Source: an uncultured Parabacteroides sp. (GTDB lineage Bacteria > Bacteroidota > Bacteroidia > Bacteroidales > Tannerellaceae). From it: a stretch of DNA of 30,684 nucleotides. Position 1 is the stretch's first letter; the number at the start of each line of letters is the position of its first letter. Where the stretch lies: NCBI RefSeq assembly GCF_905196875.1, contig NZ_CAJJWO010000061.1, forward strand, positions 1 to 30,684, given 5' to 3'. The translations under genes were made by a program, and so were the position numbers. Positions 1 through 8,241 of this stretch are shown piece by piece. The notes beneath the pieces were generated by a model that saw nothing but the letters and a program-made list of their open reading frames with translations, made no database searches and was not told the origin of the DNA.

Positions 1-88
1 ATGCCAATGTGCCAATTTAGAATGTGAACTAAAATAAGAGGCCTCATAGGGGTGGTTCGCGAACCGCCCCTACGAACACAACATTCAA
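1..88. repeat. Modular intergenic repeat, copy A (short form, cut by window start)
   Basis: Positions 1-55 match 2653-2707 almost base for base. Positions 52-88, containing the palindrome GGTTCGCGAACC followed by GCCCCTACGAACACAAC, match 2815-2850. In this copy the two parts are directly joined; in copy B about 105 bp separates them. The palindrome could form a hairpin or be a protein site. The repeat lies upstream of the HU-like gene and does not look coding. Its left boundary cannot be seen. Confidence 0.85.
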
Positions 89-166
89 AACTGACAAATT
101 AAGAACCTCTATCGGCATATAGGTAAATTGATTTATAAGCAAATTATTAATTAAACAACAATTATT

Positions 167-952
167 ATGGCTACAGAAGAATATAAGTGGTTTTTCGATC
201 TGGTGGAGTTCACCATGACGAAAGACGTGACAAACGACTATTCGGCAGCTGTCAAGCGATTGCGTTCGCTGACTATCGAGGATGTTGCAAAAGCAATATG
301 TGCCGAACGTACGGAATACAGGCCGGAAACGTTGGTGAATACATGCAAGCTGGTCGACGAAATGATCTGCCGCCTGGTATGCCAGGGAAATACGGTGGTG
401 ACAGGGTCGGCACAGTATTCGCCGGACCTTTCCGGACTTTTTATCGGTGAAACGGGCGAAGTGAAACCGGAAAATAAATGTATCGTTAATGTTTCTCCTT
501 CTCAGGCGCTTCGCCGGGAAGTGGCGAAAGTGAAACCTGTATTTTCAGGAAATGTAAAGAAGCTGGGCGGTGCCCGCATCGGGCTGGTGAAGGACGTAAC
601 CACTGGCCTTACCGACGGTACGATTACTCCGGGCGGTATGCTCGATGTGACTGGAGCAAAGCTTCGTTGCCTCAATGCCGACGGAACGGGTGTCGGGAAA
701 TTGACGCTGGTCAATACTGCCGACGATTCGGTAGCCGCCACCATCACTGCCCTGGCTGTGAATGATCCGAGCCGTCTGGTATTTTCCGTACCGGCGAACC
801 TGCCTGTCGGAAGTTATCGCCTGCAGATTGAAACATACTATAGCAACACCAGTACTTTTCTGAAGGAGGCACGTGTGCTGATTTCTCCGCTCGACCTGGT
901 GGTCGCTGATGCCGGTGGTGGTGACGACGATGACCGTCCGGTAATAGAATAG
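167..952 (+). CDS. HU/IHF-like DNA-binding protein with C-terminal DUF4469 (Ig-like) domain
   Basis: This 261-residue protein has an N-terminal IHF/HU-like domain (about residues 1-120) of the Bacteroidetes type, including the segment VSPSQALRREVAKVKPVFSG at its end. A beta-rich DUF4469 domain follows (about 125-240), with the typical TPGG, N-x-PSRLVF and LPVGSYRLQIET-like motifs. It ends in an acidic tail with DDDD. Such proteins are thought to bind DNA and have an extra immunoglobulin-like module; their cellular role is not established. The ATG at 167 follows an AT-rich stretch without a clear Shine-Dalgarno site, which is normal for Bacteroidetes. A peptidase lipoprotein gene and a standard HU gene lie downstream on the same strand, and the set is bracketed by repeat copies. 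Family assignment is firm; function is unknown. Confidence 0.85.
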   Translation: MATEEYKWFFDLVEFTMTKDVTNDYSAAVKRLRSLTIEDVAKAICAERTEYRPETLVNTCKLVDEMICRLVCQGNTVVTGSAQYSPDLSGLFIGETGEVKPENKCIVNVSPSQALRREVAKVKPVFSGNVKKLGGARIGLVKDVTTGLTDGTITPGGMLDVTGAKLRCLNADGTGVGKLTLVNTADDSVAATITALAVNDPSRLVFSVPANLPVGSYRLQIETYYSNTSTFLKEARVLISPLDLVVADAGGGDDDDRPVIE

Positions 953-959
953 TGTTTGC

Positions 960-1060
960 GTCGATAGCTTGTGCGCTACCTCGTAGGTTGCTCGCGCGCT
1001 GCCGCGTCTGCCACCTACGCCCTTCCTCGTAGACGATCTACGCGCCGGTTCGCGGGTCAT
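960..1060. other. GC-rich intergenic block with nested hairpins
   Basis: The spacer between the HU-like gene and the peptidase gene is much richer in G+C than its surroundings. It has several inverted repeats: CGTAGGT at 982-988 with ACCTACG at 1013-1019, and CGTAGA at 1028-1033 with TCTACG at 1037-1042 around a 3-nt loop. The words CCTCGTAG and TCTACGCG each occur twice. It could be a transcriptional attenuator, an RNA-processing signal or a member of a dispersed repeat family. Confidence 0.55.
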
Positions 1061-1121
1061 CTACGCGGGAGTGCGCAGATGGCTCAAATCTGTCGATGAC
1101 CGAATAATTAATAACAACCGA

Positions 1122-2300
1122 ATGAAAATGAATCGCCTGATCGGATTATTTTTTTGTCTTTTCTTGCCATTGGCATGTAGTGAAGAACAGAGTTGCGACA
1201 TACAGCCCTCTGCCCGGCGTACCCTCCTGGTATATCTGGCAGGCGATAACAGCCTGTCGGAAGAGGTGTGGCAAAAGGTGGATGCGCTTGTTTCGGGCTG
1301 GCATAATATACAGGATAACCTGTTGATTTATCAGGATACACGGGGAGAGAAAGGAACTCCTTCATTGATGAAAGTAGTCTACAATGGTGGTCATTCCTAT
1401 ACCGAGGTCGTAAAGGAATATCCGGATGCCAATTCGGCAGATCCGCAGGTCTTCTCGGAGGTTTTGAGGGATATGGCGAGTGGTTTTCCGGCTCCTTCTT
1501 ATGGGTTGTTACTTTTCAGCCATGGTACGGGCTGGCTTCCAGCGGGACGTTATGCCGATCCGCGTGCTGCTAATCGATCCGGTGAGAGATCGTCTTCTGG
1601 CAAAGGGTTTCGTTCTATCATCGACGATGCCGGACGCGAGATGGAGATAAGGGATTTTGCGGCTGCTATTCCTGACGGACAGTTCGATTTTGTCGTTCTG
1701 GAGGCTTGCCTGATGGCCAGTGCGGAGGTGGCTTACGAATTACGCGACAAAGCCGGTTTGCTGCTTGCATCGTCGGCGGAAATACTGAGTCCGGGGTTCA
1801 CGCCGGTTTATGAAGATATGCTTCAGGCTTTATTAGCACAGCCCGAGGTGGTATTGTCCGAGGCGGCTACTGCTTATTATACGCATTGCAATGGGCTGGA
1901 AACTCCTTACCGGAGTGCCACGGTGAGTGTGATACGGTTGGATAAAATGGAGGAACTGGTACGGGCAATAGGGGAGGTATATCGTCTTTTGCCTGATGAG
2001 ATAAGTCGTGAAGAATTGAAAAACATTCAATGTTTCGATCGCTCAGGCGATCGGCTGTTTTTTGATCTGGCAAGTCTGGTTACCTATGCTGCAGAAAAGT
2101 TGGGGCCGGAAAAACAAACCATAATAAAACATGCGCTCCAGGTTCTTTCTGAAACTGTTGTTTACAAAGCGGCTACACCTTTTTTTGTAGATCTGCCTCT
2201 ACGTAGGCATAGCGGTCTGACTATTTATATCTCGCAACATGACTATCCGGTATTGAACTCAGCCTGGGAACAAACCGGGTGGGGAAAACTGATGAAATGA
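1122..2300 (+). CDS. Clostripain-related (peptidase family C11) lipoprotein
   Basis: The product is a 392-residue cysteine peptidase of the clostripain (C11) family. I chose the ATG at 1122 because it gives MKMNRLIGLFFCLFLPLACS, a lipoprotein-type signal peptide with Cys 19; an earlier in-frame ATG at 1071 would put a charged 17-residue segment in front and lies in the GC-rich hairpin block. The catalytic His (H134 in LLLFSHGTGW) and Cys (C196 in LEACLMA) are both present, as is the N-terminal YLAGDNSL motif. C11 peptidases cleave after Arg or Lys and are often self-activated. The protein is probably anchored to a membrane and acts outside the cytoplasm; its substrate cannot be read from the sequence. 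An HU gene begins 24 nt downstream. Confidence 0.85.
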   Translation: MKMNRLIGLFFCLFLPLACSEEQSCDIQPSARRTLLVYLAGDNSLSEEVWQKVDALVSGWHNIQDNLLIYQDTRGEKGTPSLMKVVYNGGHSYTEVVKEYPDANSADPQVFSEVLRDMASGFPAPSYGLLLFSHGTGWLPAGRYADPRAANRSGERSSSGKGFRSIIDDAGREMEIRDFAAAIPDGQFDFVVLEACLMASAEVAYELRDKAGLLLASSAEILSPGFTPVYEDMLQALLAQPEVVLSEAATAYYTHCNGLETPYRSATVSVIRLDKMEELVRAIGEVYRLLPDEISREELKNIQCFDRSGDRLFFDLASLVTYAAEKLGPEKQTIIKHALQVLSETVVYKAATPFFVDLPLRRHSGLTIYISQHDYPVLNSAWEQTGWGKLMK

Positions 2301-2324
2301 ATAAACAAATAAAAAGAAAACAGT

Positions 2325-2600
2325 ATGAATAAAACAGAATTGACAAAACGAGTATCTAAACGTATGTCTATAACTCAAATCGAAGCACGGCGCTTCGTAA
2401 GCGCTTTCGAGGCTTCTCTTGCCGATGCACTGAAAGAAGATAAAACTTTGATGTTACAAGGGTTTGGAACCTTCTATCTTTGGGAACAAACAGCCCGTGA
2501 AGGTCGTAACCCACGTACGGGAGAGGCTTGTTTGATCCGTCCCCGCTTAAGTGCGAAATTCAAACCGGGGAAGAATTTACTGAAAGATTTGAATAAGTAA
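2325..2600 (+). CDS. HU-family DNA-binding protein
   Basis: This 91-residue protein is a standard-length HU/IHF family member. It shows the N-terminal MNKTELTKRVSKRMSITQIEA dimerization helices, the GFGTFYLWEQTAREGRNPRTG core and the C-terminal RPRLSAKFKPGKNLL segment. These proteins bend and compact DNA as dimers. Its gene starts 24 nt after the peptidase gene and is probably co-transcribed with it. Bacteroidales carry many HU paralogs, so I give no paralog-specific symbol. Confidence 0.92.
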   Translation: MNKTELTKRVSKRMSITQIEARRFVSAFEASLADALKEDKTLMLQGFGTFYLWEQTAREGRNPRTGEACLIRPRLSAKFKPGKNLLKDLNK

Positions 2601-2652
2601 AGGCAGGCGTTCAAAGGTTCGTATTTAGGACATAATGAGTCAATGTGGCAAT

Positions 2653-2850
2653 ATGCCAATGTGCCAATTTAGAATGTGAACTAAAATAACAGGCCTCATA
2701 GGGGTGGGGTTTACCCACCCTTTGCGACAATGATATAACAAACGGTGAAGGAGGGCGGGCAACCCCTGCCCCTACGTCGAACCTGCCTGTTCTATTATGA
2801 CGGCGCCTGTACGGGCGGTTCGCGAACCGCCCCTACGAACACAACATTCA
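2653..2850. repeat. Modular intergenic repeat, copy B (long form)
   Basis: The left part (2653-2707) repeats window positions 1-55 and the right part (2813-2850) repeats 51-88. Between them lie about 105 bp absent from copy A, with further GC-rich palindromic words: GGGTGGGGTTTACCCACCC near 2700 and GGGCGGGCAACCCCTGCCC near 2753. The insert and flanks share the theme of a GC-rich palindrome followed by CCCCTACG. This suggests a family of palindromic modules that nest or recombine. No credible gene lies in 2601-2873. Confidence 0.8.
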
Positions 2851-2873
2851 CTTCTGTCAAAATACGACTCCTT

Positions 2874-4526
2874 TTAAGCTTGTGTCGTATTCCTCCAGAT
2901 CCGTGTCATATAAAACGGCAAATGTGTGAATGCGAATACGAACGAAATAATCAGTAATATCTTGCTTTCATTCCATCCCACTGTCTGCTGATGCCATAGT
3001 CCGGTGATTACACAGAGGATGGAGAGGGCGATACCTATCATGTTAAGTGAAAGCTGCCCTTTACGATGCTGCTGCATATATTCCAGTTTACTGTGTTTAA
3101 TGCCATAGCAAGCATAGATATCCAGTCCGATCAACATCCATAATATTAAACGTATCCAGGTATCGGCCGGGAGAAAGAGCATCATGCAAAGGCAGGTAAC
3201 GATTCCCAGAATAGGAATGAGCGGTACAAACGGTGTTTTGAAAGCTCGCTGAACGTCCGGCATTGTTTTTCTTACTACCAATACTCCGGCACATACCAGT
3301 GTGAAAGCAAATAACGTTCCGATACTGGTCATTTCACCTGCTACGCGAGCCGGAACAAAGGCTGCCAGCAACCCTACCAGCAACATAAAGAGCAGATTAC
3401 TTCGTGCCGGCGTACGGAACTTTTCGTTGATATGGGAGAAGAAAGGAGGTAAAAGTCCGTCGCGGCTCATACTCAGGAATACACGGCTTTGTCCAAGCAG
3501 AGTCACCATGATGACCGAACAGTAACCGAACAGGATGGCCAGAACGATCGCTTTATTCAACCAGGGATAATCCGGCTGGATAATACCAGCCGCATCTGCA
3601 TTCCCCATATTTGAAATAGCGACGGCTACGGGAGCAATCCCTTCTTGTCCGCCAAACTGGGTATAATGTGCCACTCCTGTCATCACATGGGCGAACAGCA
3701 TGTATAAGACGGTACACACCAGTAGGGAGACGAGAATACCGATCGGCATGTCGCGTTTCGGGTTTTTAGCTTCCTGTGCTGCGGTGGATACAGCATCGAA
3801 TCCGAGGAAAGCGAAAAAGACGATGGCCGCTCCACGAAGCACCCCTGAGAAACCGAACTCACCGAGTGTTCCTGTATTGGCAGGAATATAAGGAATATAA
3901 TTGTCCGTATTGATATATTTCCAACCCAAAGCAACGAAAACCAGTACCACGGAAACCTTCAGGAATACAATGATCCCGTTAAAGATCGAACTACCTTCCG
4001 TTCCGCGGATCAGGAAGATACTCATCAGGACAACGATCAGGAAAGCAGGGATATTGATTATGCCACCGTCCCAGGGACAGGCAGTAAGTGTTTGCGGTAA
4101 ATGAATGCCTAGCCCTTCCAGGAAGACTACGAGGTAACGGCTCCAACTGATACTGACGGTCGTTGCCGCCACAGTGTATTCGAGTACAAGATCCCAACCG
4201 ATAATCCAGGCGATTAACTCGCCCATAGTCGCATACGAGTAGGTGTAGGCACTTCCGGCCACCGGAATCATTGAAGCAAACTCTGCATAACACAGCCCGG
4301 CAAAGCAGCACCCCAGGGCAGCTATGGCAAACGATAAGGTAATGGCTGGTCCGGTATATCCGGCTGCAACGGTTCCTGTGATCGAGAATAATCCCGCTCC
4401 GATAATAACGCCGACACCTAGTGCTACCAGGCTCCACGGCCCCAATACCCGTTTTAATGTTTTACTTCCTGATTCATTTGCTTCTGCCTGTAAGGCTCCC
4501 AGAGGTTTCTTTATGAATAATCCCAT
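2874..4526 (-). CDS. APC-family amino acid permease (cationic amino acid transporter type)
   Basis: This 550-residue integral membrane protein belongs to the amino acid-polyamine-organocation superfamily. The conserved first segment LVALGVGVIIGAGLFSITG (about residues 33-51) carries the GxG(I/L)F substrate-binding loop of TM1, and GFDAVSTAAQEAKNPKRDMP (about 244-263) is the typical post-TM6 motif. About 12-14 hydrophobic helices are evident, as in the cationic amino acid transporter subgroup. It would import amino acids across the inner membrane, probably with protons; the exact substrate is not determined. A dehydrogenase gene lies just upstream on the same strand, 18 nt away, so the two may be co-transcribed. 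Confidence 0.9.
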   Translation of the reverse strand: MGLFIKKPLGALQAEANESGSKTLKRVLGPWSLVALGVGVIIGAGLFSITGTVAAGYTGPAITLSFAIAALGCCFAGLCYAEFASMIPVAGSAYTYSYATMGELIAWIIGWDLVLEYTVAATTVSISWSRYLVVFLEGLGIHLPQTLTACPWDGGIINIPAFLIVVLMSIFLIRGTEGSSIFNGIIVFLKVSVVLVFVALGWKYINTDNYIPYIPANTGTLGEFGFSGVLRGAAIVFFAFLGFDAVSTAAQEAKNPKRDMPIGILVSLLVCTVLYMLFAHVMTGVAHYTQFGGQEGIAPVAVAISNMGNADAAGIIQPDYPWLNKAIVLAILFGYCSVIMVTLLGQSRVFLSMSRDGLLPPFFSHINEKFRTPARSNLLFMLLVGLLAAFVPARVAGEMTSIGTLFAFTLVCAGVLVVRKTMPDVQRAFKTPFVPLIPILGIVTCLCMMLFLPADTWIRLILWMLIGLDIYACYGIKHSKLEYMQQHRKGQLSLNMIGIALSILCVITGLWHQQTVGWNESKILLIISFVFAFTHLPFYMTRIWRNTTQA

Positions 4527-4544
4527 TTTCTTTTATTTGTGTAT

Positions 4545-5273
4545 TTAATTGTGGATAGACAACCGTTCCCATACGTAGGAGGGGATCAGTTTCCAGAAGA
4601 ACACAAGAGTTACATAACGCCAGTCGATGATGACAGTGCGTTTTTTTCTGCTCAGTGCCCTCACGATCTGTTGCGCAACTCGTTCAGGACGCATCAAAAG
4701 AGGATATTTATCATTTTTCAATAAGTCTGTTTTTACGAAGCCGGGACGGATATCGGTAAAATGTATAGGCAGCTTCTCCATTTTGGCCAATTGGGCCAGA
4801 GCGTCGATGTAGGTATTCTGAAATCTTTTGGTGGCCGAATAGGCAGGAGCGGCTCCCAAGCCTTTTGTTCCGGCTATGGAACTGATAACGGCCAGATGTC
4901 CTGCCCCTTGTTCCTGAAAATAATGGTAGGCAGCTGTTACCATGCGGGTAAAACCGATAGCATTGGTATTCACCGTTGCCAGTTCTATATCTGGATTTAA
5001 CATCCGGTTCTGGCTGCCGATGCCTGTACTGAGCAGGAATAGATCCATGCCTCCCAGCTTGTCGATCAGTTGATGAAGTTTTTCTACTGCATCGACCTCG
5101 TTAACATCAAGTTGTTGTATCTCTATCTGTTCAGGAGCCTGTTCTCTGAATGCTTCGAGACGTTCGATACGGCGTCCTGCCACTCCGATATGCCAACCCA
5201 ACTGACGGTATATTTTTGCAACTTCATAACCGATACCTGACGTCGCTCCGATGATAACAATCCTTTTGACCAT
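4545..5273 (-). CDS. SDR-family NAD(P)-dependent oxidoreductase
   Basis: This 242-residue short-chain dehydrogenase/reductase has the Rossmann motif GATSGIGYEVAK (about residues 9-20), an NNAG-like position replaced by STGIG, the catalytic Ser (131/132 in ISSIAG) and the YxxxK pair Y145/K149 in AYSATKRF. The C-terminal region ends in a hydrophobic, aromatic-rich stretch (VTLVFFWKLIPSYVW), suggesting membrane association. The substrate is unknown. The gene is divergent from the response regulator gene. The -7-like boxes in the 117-nt spacer point the other way, so I assign no promoter to this gene. Confidence 0.88.
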   Translation of the reverse strand: MVKRIVIIGATSGIGYEVAKIYRQLGWHIGVAGRRIERLEAFREQAPEQIEIQQLDVNEVDAVEKLHQLIDKLGGMDLFLLSTGIGSQNRMLNPDIELATVNTNAIGFTRMVTAAYHYFQEQGAGHLAVISSIAGTKGLGAAPAYSATKRFQNTYIDALAQLAKMEKLPIHFTDIRPGFVKTDLLKNDKYPLLMRPERVAQQIVRALSRKKRTVIIDWRYVTLVFFWKLIPSYVWERLSIHN

Positions 5274-5287
5274 TTCCTTTGTTTAAA

Positions 5288-5343
5288 AATATAGTGGGAC
5301 AAATATAGGGATATACTGTGAATATAGGAAATTATTATCTTTG
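5288..5343 (+). promoter_or_regulatory. Promoter with repeated AATATAG words upstream of the two-component operon
   Basis: A TATCTTTG box at 5336-5343 matches the Bacteroidetes -7 consensus TAnnTTTG. No good -33 TTTG is visible. The word AATATAG occurs at 5288, 5302 and 5321, and the variant GATATAC at 5310; only the last two starts are 11 bp apart. These could be binding sites for autoregulation by the downstream response regulator, but the spacing is irregular. Confidence 0.5.
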
Positions 5344-5390
5344 TAAACCTTATAACGGGTTCGGTGATCCCAAAAACAAAGAAAAATCGT

Positions 5391-6089
5391 ATGACAAGAA
5401 TACTGGTAGTAGAAGATGAACAGCGTGTAGCGGAGCTCCTGAAGGTAGGTCTGGAAGATTCCGGTTACCAGGTTTCTGTCGCTTTTGACGGTGAGATGGG
5501 GTTGCGTCTTTTTCGGGCTTCGGGGTTCGATCTGGTGATCTCTGATATTATCCTGCCGAAGATGAACGGCTTTGAGCTGACGAAAGAAGTGCGGCAACTG
5601 AATCCGGATATCCCTGTTCTGATGCTTACTGCTTTGGGTACAACCGACGACAAACTGGATGGCTTCGATGCCGGGGCGGACGATTATATGGTCAAACCTT
5701 TCGATTTCCGCGAACTGGATGCCCGTATCAGGGTGCTGCTGAAAAGAAAAGTTGTCGCTTCGCAAACTGTACAACCCCAGGAGTTAAACTATGCCGATCT
5801 TCATATCGATCTGTCTGCTAAGTCTGTCTTTCGCGATGAACGTGAGATAAAACTGACTCCTAAAGAGTTTAATTTGCTGGCTTATATGATGGAGAATCCG
5901 GAACGAGTCCTGTCGCGTGCGGAGATAGCCGATAAGGTTTGGAACACTCATTTCGATACGGGAACTAATTTTATCGATGTCTATATCAATTATCTCCGAA
6001 AGAAAGTCGACCGTGATTTTCCTGTTAAACTGATCCATACTAAGCCAGGTATGGGTTTTATACTTCGTACCGATGAAAATCAGGACTAA
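5391..6089 (+). CDS. OmpR/PhoB-family response regulator
   Basis: This 232-residue protein has a receiver domain (about residues 1-118) and an OmpR-type winged-helix DNA-binding domain (about 130-229). The phosphoacceptor is D52 in ISDIILPKMNG, with acidic residues at 9-10 (VVEDE), T80 and K102 (VKPFD). I chose the ATG at 5391 because MTRILVVEDEQ is the canonical receiver start; a GTG at 5364 would add nine unlikely residues. It would be phosphorylated by the kinase encoded by the overlapping next gene and regulate transcription. It resembles the RprY/CusR-like regulators of Bacteroidetes, but I cannot separate orthologs by eye. Confidence 0.93.
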   Translation: MTRILVVEDEQRVAELLKVGLEDSGYQVSVAFDGEMGLRLFRASGFDLVISDIILPKMNGFELTKEVRQLNPDIPVLMLTALGTTDDKLDGFDAGADDYMVKPFDFRELDARIRVLLKRKVVASQTVQPQELNYADLHIDLSAKSVFRDEREIKLTPKEFNLLAYMMENPERVLSRAEIADKVWNTHFDTGTNFIDVYINYLRKKVDRDFPVKLIHTKPGMGFILRTDENQD

Positions 6090-7440
6090 ACTGACGATTC
6101 GTTATACGGCAGTCACAGCTACTGTCTTCCTGTTCCTGATGGGAATGATCTGGTTCTTGTCGGAAAGTAACCGGAAAAGTGTTTTCTATCGTGACCTGAA
6201 AAAGGAGGGAATTACGAAAGCCAATCTATTTCTGCAACATAAGGTCGATGCTGCTACCATGCAATCCATTTATATGAATAACCGGGAGTTTATCGATGAG
6301 GTGGAGGTGGCTGTTTACGAACCGGATTTCAATCTGCTTTACCATGATGCCAAAGAGATAGACCGGGTGAAAGAAACTCCAGAAATGATCCGGCGTATTA
6401 TCGAAAAGAAATCCATCGAATTCTTTGAAGGAGATTATCAGGTGGTCGGACTTTTGTATTCGTTTGAGGGGAAAGACTATGTTATCACGGCTGCTGCATT
6501 TGACGGTTATGGCTATGCGAAACTCGATGCTTTACGGAATATCCTGCTGATATTGTGGGGTGTCGGGTTGGCGATACTGGCTGTTGTGGGATATTTTCTG
6601 TCGCGAAGTGCTTTGTCGCCTGTCTCGAATATCGTCAGGAAGGTGGAGAAGATAACGGCATCTAATCTGGACGAAAGAGTTCCGGTAGCGGACGAAAAAG
6701 ACGAGTTGGGAGAGTTGGCTGTAACCTTCAACCGTACGCTCGACCGATTGGAGCAGTCGTTTGATGCACAGAAAATGTTTGTTAGTAATGTCTCCCACGA
6801 ACTTCGTACGCCGATGGCTGCCTTGATCGGTGGCCTGGAGGTTACGCTTCTCAAGGAGCGTTCCGGTGAAGCCTATCGGAAAGCGGTGGAAGAGGCTTTG
6901 ACGGATGCGGATAAGGTTGTGAAATTGTCTGAGGGCTTGCTCAATCTGGCCCGTGCCAGTTATCAGCCGGAGCAGATCAGTATGGAAGAGGTGCGCCTGG
7001 ACGAATTGTTGCTCGATGCCCGCGAACTGGTTCTGAAAGCCAATAAGGAGTATAAGGTCAATCTGCTTTTTGAAGAAGAGACCGACGACGATGCCATGAT
7101 CACTGTCTCCGGGAATGCTTATCTATTGAAAACTGCCTTTGTCAACCTGATGGAGAACAACTGTAAATTCTCTGATGACAAAACTTCCTCAGTGCAGATA
7201 TCTTTCTATGAAGAAAAATCCATCCTCCGCTTTTCCGATTCAGGTATCGGAATCCCTGCGGAAGATATGGAACATCTCTTTACCGCCTTCCACCGTGGCA
7301 GTAACCGTAACTATGCAGTCGGCAATGGAATAGGGATGGCGTTGGTGCAAAAGATCGTTTTCCTCCACAAAGGAAATATCTACGTTCATTCTTATCCAGG
7401 CGAAGGGACTGTGTTTGTGGTGGAGTTTCTGCATATTTAG
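6073..7440 (+). CDS. Membrane sensor histidine kinase
   Basis: This 455-residue kinase overlaps the regulator gene by 17 nt, so translation is probably coupled. Domains in order: TM1 (about 9-30), a periplasmic sensor of about 125 residues, TM2 (about 156-176), HAMP (about 177-230), HisKA with H242 in VSHELRTPM, and HATPase with the N box ENNCKF (361-366), G1 DSGIGIP (389-395) and G2 GNGIGMALV (417-425). It would autophosphorylate on H242 and pass the phosphate to D52 of the partner. The periplasmic domain has no motif that reveals the signal. Confidence 0.93.
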   Translation: MKIRTKLTIRYTAVTATVFLFLMGMIWFLSESNRKSVFYRDLKKEGITKANLFLQHKVDAATMQSIYMNNREFIDEVEVAVYEPDFNLLYHDAKEIDRVKETPEMIRRIIEKKSIEFFEGDYQVVGLLYSFEGKDYVITAAAFDGYGYAKLDALRNILLILWGVGLAILAVVGYFLSRSALSPVSNIVRKVEKITASNLDERVPVADEKDELGELAVTFNRTLDRLEQSFDAQKMFVSNVSHELRTPMAALIGGLEVTLLKERSGEAYRKAVEEALTDADKVVKLSEGLLNLARASYQPEQISMEEVRLDELLLDARELVLKANKEYKVNLLFEEETDDDAMITVSGNAYLLKTAFVNLMENNCKFSDDKTSSVQISFYEEKSILRFSDSGIGIPAEDMEHLFTAFHRGSNRNYAVGNGIGMALVQKIVFLHKGNIYVHSYPGEGTVFVVEFLHI

Positions 7441-7473
7441 AATCTGTTTACTACATAAAATGAAGAGAAACAC

Positions 7474-7481
7474 TATCTTTG
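7474..7481 (+). promoter_or_regulatory. -7 box of the DUF3791-DUF3990 cassette
   Basis: TATCTTTG matches TAnnTTTG and lies 61 nt before the first ATG of the cassette, directly after the kinase stop codon. No clear -33 TTTG is found at the expected distance, so the promoter may be weak or regulated. Confidence 0.5.
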
Positions 7482-7542
7482 TGTATCTACTATGGATCGC
7501 TTTGTGATTTGGATAGTTATAGATCAAATTTTGTGACTTATT

Positions 7543-7767
7543 ATGGATAAAAGAGAATTAGATATAGCCTATTTTCTTTCGTTTTGTATCGAACAATATA
7601 AAATGGAACGAGATTTGTCGGGTGAAGATACCATGAATTTATTTGAGAAATATAACGTATTGTCTTATTTATCAGATAACTTTGAGGTATTGCATACACA
7701 GGGGCGACAATGGTTAATGGAAGAGATAAAGGATTATATTGCAAAACAAAAGGAGGAAATGGAATGA
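7543..7767 (+). CDS. DUF3791 domain protein, likely partner of the DUF3990 protein
   Basis: This 74-residue protein has the DUF3791 pattern: an N-terminal FLSFCIEQYK helix, a middle LFEKYNVLSYLSDNFEVLHT segment and the final GRQWLMEEIKDYI. DUF3791 genes commonly sit next to DUF3990 genes. The stop codon overlaps the start of the next gene (ATGA, 7764-7767), which implies coupled translation. By analogy with toxin-antitoxin operons it may be the antidote or a targeting partner. That role is inference. Confidence 0.8.
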   Translation: MDKRELDIAYFLSFCIEQYKMERDLSGEDTMNLFEKYNVLSYLSDNFEVLHTQGRQWLMEEIKDYIAKQKEEME

Positions 7768-8240
7768 AACTATACCACGGAAGTTTGGAAATAGTAGAAA
7801 ATCCACAAATACGACTAGCCAATCGTACGCTGGATTATGGTATGGGATTTTATACCACAACCTCCGAAGAACAGGCAGAGCTGTGGGTGAAGCGTAAAAT
7901 CAGAGGAAAAGACAATAAAGGTTTTATCAATGTGTATGAATTTGATTTATCCTCAATGGAAAAGTTGAAAATATTACGTTTTACGGAGCCTACGGAAGAA
8001 TGGTTGGACTTTGTAATGGCTAATCGGACAGACCGGCTTTTTCATCATGATTATGATGTGGTATATGGTCCTGTTGCAAATGATCGTGTTTATGCTGCCT
8101 TTGCTTTATACGAGGGAGGTTTGCTTAACAAACAGGAATTAATTCAGGAATTAAAGACTTATCTTCTGGTGGATCAGTTGCTGTTTCATACGGAAGATGC
8201 ATTATCTTATTTAATCTTTTTAGAAGCGAAGGAGGTCTAA
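7764..8240 (+). CDS. DUF3990 protein with ADP-ribosyltransferase-like fold, candidate toxin or effector
   Basis: This 158-residue protein matches DUF3990, placed by published comparative analysis in the ADP-ribosyltransferase superfamily. Visible motifs are LYHGS (residues 3-7, first-strand His 5), LDYGMGFYTTTSEEQAELW (23-41, with the aromatic at about 30) and DQLLFHTEDAL (137-147), where the third catalytic position is expected. This would fit an H-Y-Q/D triad transferring ADP-ribose from NAD+ to a protein, nucleic acid or small molecule. The start at 7764 is fixed by the ATGA overlap and an AGGAGG at 7751-7756, an unusually strong ribosome binding site for this genome. Target unknown; the fold assignment is from family knowledge and the toxin role from context. 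Confidence 0.8.
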   Translation: MKLYHGSLEIVENPQIRLANRTLDYGMGFYTTTSEEQAELWVKRKIRGKDNKGFINVYEFDLSSMEKLKILRFTEPTEEWLDFVMANRTDRLFHHDYDVVYGPVANDRVYAAFALYEGGLLNKQELIQELKTYLLVDQLLFHTEDALSYLIFLEAKEV

Positions 8241-8241
8241 A

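Noticed and set aside
1071..1121. Earlier start for the C11 peptidase
   Set aside because: It would place a charged extension before a good lipoprotein signal peptide and lies in the hairpin-rich spacer.
2745..2957. Small plus-strand gene in the repeat
   Set aside because: The frame is built from repeat modules and the antisense 3' end of the permease gene.
3991..4437. Minus-strand open frame of 148 codons inside the permease gene
   Set aside because: It lies in another frame of the same strand as the permease and has no recognisable domain.
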